Of a stretch of DNA of 64,000 nucleotides, positions 10,018 through 20,739 are shown one piece after another. The stretch covers positions 11,292,765 to 11,356,764 of the forward strand of contig CM055062.1 of the NCBI GenBank assembly GCA_029204045.2, read 5' to 3'. This DNA comes from Tillandsia leiboldiana. Lineage: Eukaryota; Streptophyta; Magnoliopsida; Poales; Bromeliaceae. The notes under the pieces were generated by a model. That model did no database searches and was not told where the DNA came from. It worked only from the letters and a program-made list of their open reading frames with translations. Numbering within the stretch: position 1 is the first letter of the stretch; the number at the start of each line of letters is the position of its first letter. Both the position numbers and the translations under genes were made by a program.

Positions 10018-10313
10018 TCGCGGAGCGAGCGGAGAAGATCCTCTAGGAGCGTATGGAAAAGGTTGAGTCGTAAGTGTGTACGATAAATCACCTTGTACGT
10101 GTTTTAATTCTAGTGGATTTCTGCCGTGTTATCGGTCCCGTGGTTTTTTACTCCGGTGATGGAGTTTTCCACGTAAAAATCTTGCAAGTTATTTTTATTT
10201 CCGCATTGGGTTTTTATCGCAACGATTTTTTAGTGTTTATACGTTTACACCTATTCACCCCCTTCTAGGTGTTTTTCCCCTATTTAGATCCTTATTACAT
10301 ATAACCCAACAAG

Positions 10314-10325
10314 TGGTATCAGAGC
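10314..10325 (+). other. Primer-binding site of copia E (initiator Met tRNA)
   Basis: TGGTATCAGAGC lies two bases after the 5' LTR and is fully complementary to the 3' end of plant initiator methionine tRNA, the usual primer for copia elements. Confidence 0.95.
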
Positions 10326-10344
10326 GGGAATAGGGTTGTAAACA

Positions 10345-12366
10345 ATGGTTGAAGGTGGAAACATCAATCGACCCCCTTTCTTTGATGGAACAAATTATGC
10401 GTACTGGAAAGTACGGATGAAAGCCTTTTTAATTTCCATCGACGAAAGGGTGTGGCAATCAATTGAATTAGGATGGTCTAATCCAACTGAATTTATTGGT
10501 GATGTTCGCACCTTAAAACCTAGGTCGAAATGGACCAAGGAAGAGTTAGATTCATCTTCTTACAATGGCAAGGGAATTAATGCTATTTGTAATGCCTTAT
10601 CTCAAACTGAGTTCTCTCGCGTCTCAGCATGTGAGACTGCAAAAGAAATCTGGGATGTTCTTCAGGTTACACATGAGGGAACTAACCTCGTGAAGATTCA
10701 GAAACTGCAAATGCTTACGAGCAAGTTTGACTCTATCTTGATGGCAGAAAATGAATCTTTCACGGACTACTATACACGATTGCAAGACATCGTAAACTCA
10801 TGTGCTAACCTGGGAGAGAAGATTCCAGAATTTAAGATTGTAAGAAAGATCTTAAGAACTCTTCCCGAACGATTTCGCCCAAAGGTTACAGCCATTGAAA
10901 CTATTAAACACCCGGACGAAATACGTGTAGAAGAATTAGTTGGTTCATTACAAACATATGAAATGACGTTTACTACTAACAATTCTTCTGGAAAGGCATC
11001 CACTTCTAAGTCTTCAGGTTATGCATTGAAAACAACTAAGGAAGAAGACGCGGATACATCCTCCTCAGACGATGACGAGAACCTTTCTATGGAGGAATTT
11101 GAGAAGCAGCTCGCTCTCTTGACAAGAAAGTTTCGCCGCAACTTTCGAAGGGGTAATTCAAGTAAATCTCCATCCTTCGGAAAGTCGAACAAAGGCAAGG
11201 GTACTTCAAGTTACAAGTCAAGAAAGCAAGAGAACTTCTCAAAGGATAAGAAAAGTTCAGAGGGACAACTACAATGCTTCAAATGTCGAGGCTACGGCCA
11301 CATTGCAACGCAGTGTCCCAACAAGTATCCGGCAAAGAAGAAGGCGATGCAAGTCGTCACTTGGGATGACAACTCAACGTCAAATGAGTCGTCTTCAAGT
11401 GATGAAGAAAAGAGCTCCACGGCATTCCACGCGTCCATATCTTCACCCTTCATGTGCTTTATGGCAAGTACGTCCGAGTCATTGTCCAACTCCACTGTTG
11501 AAAAGAATGCAACGGACAATGAATCGGATGATTCGGAAGGTGAAGATTTTGCTCTAGCCTACCACAGACCTTTACGGGATTCAAAGAAACCGGCTAAGCA
11601 AAACAAGGGGTTGAGAGGGAGATTGCAGGATCTCGAAGAAGAAGTAAAAAGGGTAACTTCTCTCTCGACCGATCTTGAAGTGGAAAGGGATAATCTGATA
11701 AAAGCAAATGTTTCCCTTCAAGAGTCCAATGAGCAACTCGAGAAGAATTATATAGATATGGTGAACAAAGCGAACTACTTCTTGAAGCTCTACGGCGAGG
11801 CCCGACGGGAAAAATTGGAAATGACAGAGACCATTTGCCAACTCAAGGATGACTTACAGCAATTTTCTTCTAGAAGGAGTAAGTTGGATAAACTTCTTGG
11901 TCTTGGTCAAACAAACAAGTTCGGCCTCGGATACAATCGAACTGAAGACAATTTTAGTTCGGTTGGGACAGTCTTTGTGCCTCAGTCGGTATCTCCTCCT
12001 CCGACACCGAAATTCACGACAACCAACGACAACAAGCCTACTTCATCCTCTTCGGAATCGTCAAGCACAAAGGTATGTTTTCGTTGTAATTTTGCATGGC
12101 ACATTGAAAGAAATTGCAAGATTGGAGCTCAAAGATCAAATCAACCACATCTTGCAACTGCTACTAATAAGTTCACTCCCCGGAATTCAAAGAAGGATTT
12201 TTCAAAAGAAAAGAACGTTGGTAGTACTCCAAACAAGACGATGACAAAAGAAAAAGATCAATCAGACAAAACGTCTTCATCAAGGAAAATTTCTCAACCA
12301 TTGCCGACATACTCCAAAACTCAAAAGGTTTGGGTATGCAAAGGTGAAATCCTTCCTTGTCTTTAA
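10345..12366 (+). CDS. gag: Copia Gag polyprotein (element E)
   Basis: This 673-residue Gag packages element RNA in cytoplasmic virus-like particles. The N-terminus (PPFFDGTNYAYWK) and residues to about 220 match the copia Gag/UBN2 fold. A first zinc knuckle, C-X2-C-X4-H-X4-C, lies at residues 311-324 (CFKCRGYGHIATQC). A long coiled coil covers about 420-510. A second CCHC knuckle (CFRCNFAWHIERNC) is at 578-591. The C-terminus is basic and ends KGEILPCL. A long Gag with two knuckles and a coiled coil is typical of SIRE/Maximus. The ATG at 10345 is the first in frame after the primer site. The next in-frame segment is pol, separated by two stops (12364 and 12379). Element F encodes a related Gag ending KGDIFPCLKF, so this end is the natural one. 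Confidence 0.92.
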   Translation: MVEGGNINRPPFFDGTNYAYWKVRMKAFLISIDERVWQSIELGWSNPTEFIGDVRTLKPRSKWTKEELDSSSYNGKGINAICNALSQTEFSRVSACETAKEIWDVLQVTHEGTNLVKIQKLQMLTSKFDSILMAENESFTDYYTRLQDIVNSCANLGEKIPEFKIVRKILRTLPERFRPKVTAIETIKHPDEIRVEELVGSLQTYEMTFTTNNSSGKASTSKSSGYALKTTKEEDADTSSSDDDENLSMEEFEKQLALLTRKFRRNFRRGNSSKSPSFGKSNKGKGTSSYKSRKQENFSKDKKSSEGQLQCFKCRGYGHIATQCPNKYPAKKKAMQVVTWDDNSTSNESSSSDEEKSSTAFHASISSPFMCFMASTSESLSNSTVEKNATDNESDDSEGEDFALAYHRPLRDSKKPAKQNKGLRGRLQDLEEEVKRVTSLSTDLEVERDNLIKANVSLQESNEQLEKNYIDMVNKANYFLKLYGEARREKLEMTETICQLKDDLQQFSSRRSKLDKLLGLGQTNKFGLGYNRTEDNFSSVGTVFVPQSVSPPPTPKFTTTNDNKPTSSSSESSSTKVCFRCNFAWHIERNCKIGAQRSNQPHLATATNKFTPRNSKKDFSKEKNVGSTPNKTMTKEKDQSDKTSSSRKISQPLPTYSKTQKVWVCKGEILPCL

Positions 12367-12381
12367 TCGTTCTACGATTAA

Positions 12382-14886
12382 ATGTTGTGTAGTTTATGTA
12401 GACTATTTTTTTTCTTTTGGCCGACCCGTCAACCATCTTTAGGAGGTAAATGGTATATTTTCTTATTGGTTGATGATTTCTCTCGGTATTCTTGGGTAGC
12501 ATTTTTAAAAGAGAAAGCTGATACTTTTGATTCTTTTCACGAGATTTGCCTTCGTATTATGATTGAAAAGAATGAAAAGATCATTCGTGTTAGAAGTGAT
12601 AGAGGTGGAGAATTCATTAATTCTAAATTCATTGACTTTTGTACTTCAAACGGTATTAAGCATGAATTCTCTGCACCCTATACACCTCAACAGAATGGTG
12701 TTGTCGAGCGCAAAAATAGGGTTGTTCAAGAGATGGCACGTGTGATGCTTCACAGCCGGAATTTACCGCAACATTTTTGGGCTGAAGCTGTGAACACTGC
12801 AATCTATGTAATTAATCGAGTTTATTTGCGCCCGGGAACGTTAAATACACCATATGAACTATGGTGTGGTAGAAAACCCAACATCAAATATTTTCGCATC
12901 TTCGGGAGTCGGTGTTACTTTTTACGTGACCGTGAAAATCTTGGAAAGTTTGACTCACGAAGTGACGAAGGGATTTTCCTGGGGTATTCTACTAATAGTA
13001 GAGCATATCGAGTATTTAACTTGGAATCTAAGACGATCGTAGAATCTCTAAATGTTAAAGTAGATGAAGCTTTTCACTTTGCATCTGAAAAATCTACCCT
13101 CGATATCTCTCTAGATGATGATTCTCCTGTCGTTGCATCTTCTCATAATAATACTTCCAATATTAATGATGCATCTAATGGTTCTTCAAGTTTATCTAAT
13201 GTGCAGGAATCATCTCATATATCTCCGAGTACTCCGTTTCAACAAACGCTACGAATCTCCAAGGATCATCCGGAATCGAATATTATTGGAGATCCACAAG
13301 AAGGAGTTAGAACTCGGCAGTTGGTTTGTGGATTCGCTTGCTACGTATCTTTAATCGAACCAAAGAACATAGATGAAGCTCTTCAGGATGACTACTGGAT
13401 TAAAGCAATGCAGGAAGAGCTCCATCAATTTGAGCGAAACAAAGTCTGGGAATTAACGAAGCCTCCAAAGCAACATAATGTGATAGGTACCAAATGGATC
13501 TTCAAGAACAAGAAAAATGAGGATGGTACTATCATCAGGAACAAGGCACGATTAGTTGCTCAAGGCTACTCTCAAGTAGAAGGTATAGACTTTGATGAAA
13601 CATTCGCCCCTGTAGCTAGACTCGAGTCCATTCGTATACTGTTTGCTATTGCTTGTCATTTTAAAATCAAATTATTTCAAATGGACGTTAAGAGCGTATT
13701 TCTAAATGGGTTTTTAAATGAGGAAGTTTATGTGGCTCAACCGAAAGGTTTTGTAGACCATAAACAACCTAACCACGTTTTTCGTTTGAAAAATGCTCTT
13801 TACGGTCTGAAACAAGCACCGCGAGCATGGTACGAAAGGTTGACAAAGCACCTTTTGGAGAAGGGCTACACTCGAGGGGGAGCTGATAGGACTCTCTTTG
13901 TGAAGCATTATCAAAGCAATTTCATTGTAGCACAAATCTATGTCGATGACATTGTATTTGGCGCAACAAGAGATAATGATGCTTCTAAATTCGCGGAGAC
14001 CATAGAAAGCGAATTTGAGATGTCCATGATGGGCGAATTGACTTATTTTCTTGGATTGCAAATTAAACAAAATGATGAAGGTATTCACTTGAGTCAATCC
14101 AAGTATGCAATGGAGTTGGTTAAAAAGTTTGATCTTGAAAATTCGAAGGATTTTCCGACTCCAATGGGAACTAGCCACAAGGGACTTGGAAGTGAATCAC
14201 AAAGTGAGAATGTAGACGAGAAACTGTATCGAAGTATGATTGGAAGTTTACTTTACCTCACGGCTAGTCGCCCGGATATATCTTTTGGTGTTGGGATCTG
14301 CGCGAGATATCAATCTGCACCAAAGGAGGTTCACCTGAAAGCGGTGAAAAGGATCATCCGGTATATCAAAGGATCAATTAATTTCGGAATTTGGTATCCT
14401 ATGGGAACAAGTTTGGATATTGTTGGATACTCAGATGCCGATTGGGCAGGATCAGTGGATGATCGGAAAAGCACGAGTGGTGCATGCTTCTATCTTGGCC
14501 ATTGCCTTGTTGCATGGCACAGTAAAAAGCAGAATTGCATAGCACTCTCGACTGCCGAAGCGGAATACATTTCAGCGGGTAGTTGTTCAACCCAACTCAT
14601 TTGGATGAAAAGTGTGTTGAGCGACTTCCGGATTTCAGCATCTTCGGTAACAATCCTTTGTGACAACACAAGTGCAATTAACATTTCAAAAAACCCTGTG
14701 TTGCACTCTAGAACAAAACATATTGAACTTAGATATCATTTTCTTAGAGAGCTAGTTGAATCAAATACTCTTCAATTTTCATATATTTCAACTGAGGATC
14801 AATTAGCTGACATTCTAACAAAACCTTTGGATCAAAAACGTTTTATTCATTTGCGAAAAGCAATTGGAATGCTTTCCTTGAAATAA
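12382..14886 (+). pseudogene. pol: Copia Pol lacking protease and integrase N-terminus (element E)
   Basis: This 834-codon frame has, in order, the integrase catalytic core (D31/D32, D73 in SDRGGEF, E109 in VVERKNR), reverse transcriptase (KARLVAQG, QMDVKSVFLNG, catalytic YVDD at 520-523) and RNase H (SDADWAG near 685, then ALSTAEAEYI). It ends with the usual ADILTKPL tail. The aspartic protease and the integrase HHCC domain should precede the core, but only 15 bases separate the Gag stop from this ATG. The first residues run straight into the WPTRQPSLGGK stretch that normally sits mid-integrase. I infer an internal deletion of several hundred bases to about 1 kb, so proteolytic processing would have to be supplied in trans. 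RT, RNase H and integrase catalytic residues appear intact. QMDVKSV has V where A is usual. Confidence 0.88.
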
Positions 14887-15823
14887 ACTTCTTTTTGAAA
14901 CCTTTGCTTAGGATAGGTTTTGTTTTTGTTTTGTTTTGTTCATTATCTATGTTTGTACATAGGACATTAATTGAGCATAGATCATAATTGACTTTAATTG
15001 CATCTTTTCGCACATTTAGAAATTTATTATGCTTTTGCCATCATAATATTTCACTGTTGCAATGATCATTTATGTTAATTAAATCATCTTCTGAGTGATC
15101 AAAATCAATTTCTCTCTCAATGATCTCTTGGTATAGTCATTATCTTATTTGACTGCTTAGTCGAGTATGAAATCGAGATCAATTTTTGGTTGAATACTTT
15201 ATATCTTAAATAATTGATAGCCAATTGAGGGGGAGTCAAAGAAAAGTAAAATGCTCAAAAGATGTGGAAAGAGTTACATCCCAATGAGGAGTGTGAAAAC
15301 TACCACCACATGGAGGAAAGAGCTACCACCTCGGTCGTCCGAGTATTGTGTGCATCTACCACATGTATACCAAGCATGGTTGTTCAAATTTTGATTAAGT
15401 AAAATGCATGTTGAAATATTTGACTCCGTCAAATTTCAAGGTTGGTATAAGGTGGGTTTTTAAAGAAAGATGCTCAAAGAGCCACTCTCTTCAACAGATT
15501 GTCTAGATACATTATCTACTATATTTGGGATTTCAAACATCTATTGATCTTTGTATTTCATTTTCTTTACTGAATTGATGATTTGATAAAGGCATTACTC
15601 ATAAGATCAAGTTAGATGTAATTGAAGGTGTTCAACTTTAAGGGATTTAATTTTTATAAATTCTCGTTTCATTTTTGGATATTATTGTTAGATTTGGCAT
15701 AATCTAATTCTTGTTGTATGAAACGATGATTTTTTGTTTAAAGTTGATACACATCTGTGCTTACAATCTTTTTCTGGTTTTTCTTGAATTTCACTGAAAT
15801 TTTCTAAAGAAAAAGTTGGAGCC
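14887..15823 (+). other. Spacer between pol and the internal promoter (element E)
   Basis: This is non-coding, AT-rich DNA. A block around 15258-15370 (gatgtggaaagagttacatc and following) is shared, inverted, with element F at about 50470-50590, so it is an ancestral part of the lineage. A GAGGGGGAG purine tract at 15226-15234 resembles the polypurine tract. Confidence 0.7.
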
Positions 15824-15992
15824 GATCCGGATCGGGCAAGATGATCCGGATCCCGAACGCAGGTATTCTTCTGCGGGCTGACGATCCGGATTGGACCTGC
15901 CGATCCGGATCCCGAACGCAGTTTCTCACTGCGGGTAGCCGATCCGGATCGCAAGCATGGTCTGATCCAGATCACGGCTAGGTTTTTATAAA
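15824..15992 (+). promoter_or_regulatory. U3-like internal promoter upstream of ORF3 (element E)
   Basis: Six GATCCGGATC-type palindromes start at 15824, 15843, 15883, 15902, 15941 and 15964, in three pairs spaced 19, 19 and 23 bp. The second member of two pairs is followed by CCGAACGCAG, as in the LTR, where CCGAAC follows the second palindrome. TATAAAG begins at 15987, 14 bases after the last palindrome. The spacing and grammar copy those of the LTR U3, but the sequence between palindromes is different, so this is not simply a piece of the present LTR. Confidence 0.65.
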
Positions 15993-16108
15993 GAACAAAA
16001 GGGTTTTGATTTCTTTTACTCCAATCTTTTGTTCCAAAGTTTCCAGAGCTTCTCTCTCTAGATTTCACCCTTCTTGGAAGCTTTCAAACTCAAGTTCTTC
16101 AACTCCAA

Positions 16109-16493
16109 GTAAGTTTTATTGATCAAAATCTCGGTTTTTCACCGTTTTTCTCTATTCCTCCTCAAACGTGATGAAATTCTTGGATCAATTTTGTTTGTGG
16201 ATGGTTTTTGATCAAATTTCTTTTGAAATAAGAACTCTGGGTAGATTAGTTTTGATTATATGCTAGGTATTCTCCTGATTAACGGATTTTTAGGCTTCGA
16301 TTTCTAAAATTTCGGTTTTAGGGCATATAATAAGGATTTTCGAAAATCATGCAATTGATCTATTTTTAAAAGTCCTTTTGCAAAACTAATTTGATTCTTA
16401 GTCTCTCTACATGATTATGATTGTTTGGGTACAATTTTTTCAAATTTTTGAAAATTAACAATTTTTCATGTGTTTTTGAGTTATTGTTCACAG
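16109..16493 (+). other. Predicted 5'-UTR intron before ORF3
   Basis: A strong donor (CCAA|GTAAGTTTT) at 16109 and a strong acceptor (TTGTTCACAG|G) at 16493 bound a T-rich 385-bp stretch between the internal TATA box and the ORF3 start. Plant 5'-UTR introns look like this. It is inferred from splice signals only. Confidence 0.5.
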
Positions 16494-16522
16494 GATTTTA
16501 AAACTTTTAAGCACTTTCACCA

Positions 16523-17119
16523 ATGGCATTCGCCTGGATAATCTTCCTTTTGGTAGCAATGGTAGGACCTAGTGGGTCTTCTATAAAAAGAGAACAAGAT
16601 GACTCAAATCAAGAAGAGACAAAGAAAGTCTATCAAATTGATTCAGAATCAGATGAAGAAGACTGGGAAGAGATTTGTGAACAAGCACAAAAAGCTATTG
16701 ACAAAGAAGATAGGTTGTACTTGAAGAACAAGAAGCTGATGAGATCGTCCTCAACAACCAAGCAGTACACTAGGCGAAAGAATTCGAGGGGAACTGGAAT
16801 TCAGATTGATAGACCCCTCACCAGAGCTCGCTCTCTCACTAGAGAATCTCCATGGATTGAAGGTCAAGATGCACCGTCTGGTTCTATACTACATCCTTCA
16901 ACGTCCTGGAGACACACAGCAAAAGCGAATGTAGGGTCCTCACTTCGACAAGAACAGCGAAGATCGTCTGCTGAACAAGACAGTGTGTCTACAAATCTCA
17001 AACAGATTATCTCTGAGCAACATAAGATGAAAAGAAAGGTCTCCAGAATGTCAAAAATGCTTCAAGCGATTTTGAAGAAGTTGGATTGTACCAATCCCAC
17101 TAGTTCGGATTCTGACTGA
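16523..17119 (+). CDS. ORF3 of copia E: small protein with N-terminal hydrophobic segment
   Basis: This is a 198-residue ORF of unknown function at the position where SIRE elements carry an env-like ORF. It starts MAFAWIIFLLVAMVG, a 15-residue hydrophobic run that looks like a signal peptide or membrane anchor. An acidic stretch follows (DSESDEEDWEE, about 42-52), then a basic Ser/Arg/Thr-rich middle. A C-terminal amphipathic, probably coiled-coil helix covers about 155-187 and the protein ends NPTSSDSD. The ATG context (caccaATGG) is good. No fusion peptide, furin-like site or cysteine pattern is seen, so an envelope role is not supported by the sequence. It has its own promoter-like region and predicted leader intron upstream. 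Codon composition is normal, and it is uninterrupted in an element whose pol has decayed. Confidence 0.65.
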   Translation: MAFAWIIFLLVAMVGPSGSSIKREQDDSNQEETKKVYQIDSESDEEDWEEICEQAQKAIDKEDRLYLKNKKLMRSSSTTKQYTRRKNSRGTGIQIDRPLTRARSLTRESPWIEGQDAPSGSILHPSTSWRHTAKANVGSSLRQEQRRSSAEQDSVSTNLKQIISEQHKMKRKVSRMSKMLQAILKKLDCTNPTSSDSD

Positions 17120-17874
17120 CTTAACCTTCTTTCTAATCTTTTTGTGCAGGTTTTTCAGTTTTTAGGACTTACTCTTAGTCTAGTTCTCACAGTTCGGAAC
17201 AATTTTTGAAATTTTTAACTCTCCTTCAATTTTTGGTAATTTTGGCTTTGTTTGTGACAAAAAGGGGGAGAGAGTTTAGAGAGAACTTGAACAATGATGA
17301 TGAGAGAACTTGAACAATGATGATGATGTGGAAATTTTGTATACATCAAGGTACAATGATGACTGAGAACTTGAACAATGCTGATGTGAAAATTTTGTAT
17401 ACATCAAGGTAAGTATCACATCAACTTCAACTTTGGTTTTTATCTTGTGATTTGTATGCATGTCTCTACTAACTATTCGACTAACTATTTGGGCATGTAA
17501 TATGACTAACAAGTTGATGTTGGACTAACACTTTGTGACATTTGGTTTTTGACTGCATAGAAGATACGTTGGTTTTTGACTATGATTCTCTTACATATCT
17601 GAATTTTCAAATGTCATGATGATCAGATAAACTCTATCTCTGTACTAGGTTTTGAATGCTAAATATTCTTGAGGTATCTAACGATCTCTTTTTGTCAAGA
17701 ATGATTTCTTTGTGCAGAGAGTACAGATGTCTAAGTCTAGAGTATGTTTTAGGAGTTTATCTCATGTTTTTAAATTTTTGGATCTCCATTGTAAATTTTT
17801 GTTGTATGGTGATAGCAACAAAAATATCTTTTTGAATTTTTCTTAGTGGATCTATGTTTTGTCACGAAACCGCC
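17120..17874 (+). other. 3' non-coding region after ORF3 (element E)
   Basis: No ORF is credible here. A second polypurine-like tract, AAAGGGGGAGAGAG, stands at 17261. A short imperfect tandem repeat built on gaacttgaacaatgatgatg and ttttgtatacatcaaggta spans about 17281-17411. Confidence 0.65.
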
Positions 17875-17885
17875 AAAGGGGGAGA
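17875..17885 (+). other. Polypurine tract of copia E
   Basis: AAAGGGGGAGA lies immediately before the 3' LTR, in the place and form typical of SIRE/Maximus elements. Confidence 0.9.
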
Positions 17886-17886
17886 T

Positions 17887-19224
17887 TGTTACGGAATTTG
17901 AGTTGGCGTAGTTTCGTGAATGTTTCAAGTCTTGAAGATTGAAGGTGAAGAAAGTTGGATCATTTAACTCAATCTCAAGAAAGAAGAATTCAAAAGGATC
18001 AGGTATGTTTAACTAAAGATTTTGTGTGATCCGAATACTTCTTGTAGTGTAGAAACACTTGGAAGAATCTTTCATTGCATAAAAATTAAAAATTGGACTT
18101 GGGACATGTTCAGGATCCGGATCAGGTTGTTCGATCCGGATCCCGAAGGTGGTTCGTTCATACACCAGTTCAATCCGGATCGTAGCCTCTCTTGATCCGG
18201 ATCCCGAACACTGAGTTTACCATCTTCCTTGAACGATCCGGATCAGGCTTCGCAATCCGGATCCCGAACGTTGATGTTTGGTGAACTGTATGAACGATCC
18301 GGATCAAGCATTTCGATCCAGATCCCGAACCTTCGTTTTTCTGGAATAACCTGACTCGTTACGACGATCCGGATCACAGCTAATCCGATCCGGATCGCCG
18401 TCCGTAAAATTTCCAGAAATGTTAGGTTTTTGATTCTTATCTCCTTCCTAGGGTTTCTAACCTATAAATAGACCCTATGACTCTTTTTCTAGGGTTAATC
18501 CACATAGCCGTCAGTTTCATATCTTATTTCATACGGCTCTAGATCCACATATAGAGAAGAAAGGAAATCATTAGAGAATACTCTATGTTTCTTCATCTAT
18601 ATTGATTAGTTTGATTCTAGGTTTTCATACTCACATCTTGAGTTGAATCAAACTAATGAATACTTAGATGGTATTTCCGATCTATCTTTGATCTAAGTAT
18701 TCGGCGGATCATCACCACCAAAAACAACGATTTACCCCAAAAATCGGCGCGTGGATTCGCGTGTCCTTGTGGATTCAAGGTTCAACCGCTCTCGTGGATT
18801 CGGAGCGAGGCACGTTCGTGGATTCGAAGGGTGCTATTGGGTGAAGACCGTGGATTCGGTCGGACGTCGTGGATTCGACGTTGGACGCCGTGGATTCGGC
18901 GTTGGGCGCAGATCGTGGATTCGAGAAGCGTCGCGGAGCGAGCGGAGAAGATCCTCTAGGAGCGTATGGAAAAGGTTGAGTCGTAAGTGTGTATGGTAAA
19001 TCACCTTGTACGTGTTTTAATTCTAGTGGATTTCTGCCGTGTTATCGGTCCCGTGGTTTTTTACTCCGGTGATGGAGTTTTCCACGTAAAAATCTTGCGA
19101 GTTATTTTTATTTCCGTATTGGGTTTTTATCGCAACGATTTTTTAGTGTTTATACGTTTACACCTATTCACCCCCCTCTAGGTGTTTTTCCCCTATTTAG
19201 ATCCTTATTACATATAACCCAACA
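17887..19224 (+). repeat. 3' LTR of copia E
   Basis: This LTR is 1338 bp, as is the 5' copy. TATAAATA is at 18463-18470. Differences from the 5' LTR are mostly single transitions. One of them restores a fully paired ACGTCG/CGACGT stem in the hairpin array, where the 5' copy has ACATCG; another changes one GATCCGGATC to GATCCAGATC. Confidence 0.95.
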
Positions 19225-19229
19225 TGGGG

Positions 19230-19974
19230 TTGTGAGGAAAGCAGAGTTCGACCTAGAGTAGCCGAACTGAGATGAGGAGATAAGGATTTTGACATTGCTA
19301 AGGAGCCGATTAGGAATTTGTATTGATTGGAGTGGGGTTAAAGAGTAACTGAGAATCGATTACAGGTTAATCTACTCCTAAAAAAATGTGGTAAAGGTTA
19401 TTTAGGAAAGCAATAAATGCATATATGAAAGATATGAAAAAGTAGGGGTGGTCACTGGCTTACGAGATTGCAGGACCCCTTTTTCTTTGATGGTTCGGTT
19501 ATTTATACATTTACGAACCATATGTATAACCACCAATTTTAGTAATTGCCGTGATCTAAGGGGAATTATCGTAATTTCCTCAACTACTTCCTTTTGAGTC
19601 GATTCTCCTTAAAGGATGGTAGTCGTTTTCCGTCCAGGTTCATCCCCTGATTGACGCGTTGAAGCGTGATCTTCGTTGCTTTCCAATGTTGGGCGCCGCT
19701 TGCCATTTTGGAGTCAGTTACGAGATTCGCGCCCAAATCTTATACTCTTTCCTATTAGGGTCTTTCCTTTTGCGGCTCGAGCAGCCGAGAGTTGACCCTG
19801 ACCTCGCCTCTTCCGTCATTCGACTGAGGCGGCCTCTTCGCCTTCGACTAAAATTGATCTTGGTCAAGGCACAAGTCTTCCTTTGTCGACTCAAACTCCT
19901 ATCGGCTGATATTCTTATCTGATGGTACACGTCACGTGTCACTTGCTTAAGTGGCAAAAATTTTGACCTCAACA
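19230..19974 (-). repeat. Element H 5' LTR, proximal piece
   Basis: On the minus strand this LTR starts TGTTGAGGTC at 19974, has TATAAAT at 19507-19501, and is cut at 19229 by the insertion of copia E. It resumes at 8968 on the other side of E. The ends TGTTG and CAACA are inverted repeats. A dyad GACACGTGACGTGT lies close to the start (about 19929-19942). The bases gaacc after 19974 are the presumed target duplication. Confidence 0.65.
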
Positions 19975-20739
19975 GAACCCAAATGAAGAGGAGGAAGCCT
20001 CAAAAAATTTCCCTCTGAGTCTACATATAGAGAAAAAAGTTTCGCGTAAAACGGACCTGTAGATCAACAGCAAAACTAATCTGGATCCAGCAATATCCAG
20101 ATATTTTCAGTCACCCTAATTGGGATTCAGGCGCCGTGAAGACCAAGGCTCGAATTGACCCAAGTTGGGCTATTACCCAAAATAGGGGATTCTGGCATTC
20201 GGAACCATGGATTCGGGAGCCCGAATTCACTTTTCGTGAATTCACCCATCCGATGCCCGTTTTCACGTCGATTTCGTCCAAAACGGTTCCCTCTCAACCC
20301 GACCATCTCCAGATGTGTCGGCCAGCTAACAGTGCTTATCCGCAAGGCCCCGAAATACCAAAACATTACATATCCCGCACTTAGTTGTCCAAGCTACAGT
20401 AATCACTCTGTTGATATAGCTATTGTAACCACTCGGCTGATACAGCTACAGTAACCACTTGGCTATCCATCTCAGGCATCCAACACTAGAGTATGAAACC
20501 AGCTGACCCTCGGCTTAGCTCCTCGGCTAAGCTCCTCTACTGAGCAACTCGGCTAATCTCTGAGGCAGTTGAAACCAGAATACTACACTATGGACATGTA
20601 TATATGGATAAATATAGTGCCATCTAACCTAGAGTAAAACATAATGGGTAGGACACCACTTGGACATGATAATATGAACCTTGAAATGATGACATTATAG
20701 GTAAAAACAAATATACCCTAAACTAGACCAAGGAAGTGG
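19975..20739. other. Unassigned sequence, probably older LTR DNA
   Basis: I see no gene here. There are a few palindromic stretches (cccgaattcacttttcgtgaattcaccc around 20220) and a repeated cggctaa/cagctacagtaaccact motif around 20390-20570. It may be the upstream part of LTR fragment I. Confidence 0.4.

Larger units (their letters stand above)
8974..10311 (+). repeat. 5' LTR of copia E
   Basis: The LTR runs from tgttacggaa to acccaaca, 1338 bp. It holds ten GATCCGGATC-type palindromes (9201-9483), TATAAATA at 9550, and a stem-loop array (9835-10017). Its end carries the CACCTATTCACCCCCTTCTAGGTG style of terminus seen in Maximus LTRs. Copies in the window: 17887-19224 and the minus-strand solo at 33877-35226. 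Confidence 0.95.
8974..19224 (+). mobile_element. Complete Ty1/copia element E (SIRE/Maximus type)
   Basis: This 10251-bp plus-strand element is flanked by the 5-bp duplication tgggg (8969-8973 and 19225-19229). Both LTRs are 1338 bp and differ at roughly a dozen positions by eye, mostly transitions, which implies a fairly recent insertion. The order is LTR, Met-tRNA primer site, gag, pol (integrase core, RT, RNase H), a long spacer, a separate ORF3, polypurine tract, LTR. The ORF after pol and the aaagggggagat tract fit the SIRE/Maximus lineage. Protease and the integrase zinc-binding part are absent, so the element is probably not autonomous. It inserted into the H LTR. Confidence 0.92.

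Noticed and set aside
16523..17119. Envelope glycoprotein identity for ORF3
   Set aside because: Apart from its position and a hydrophobic start there is no surface/transmembrane organisation, no cysteine pattern and no second membrane span.
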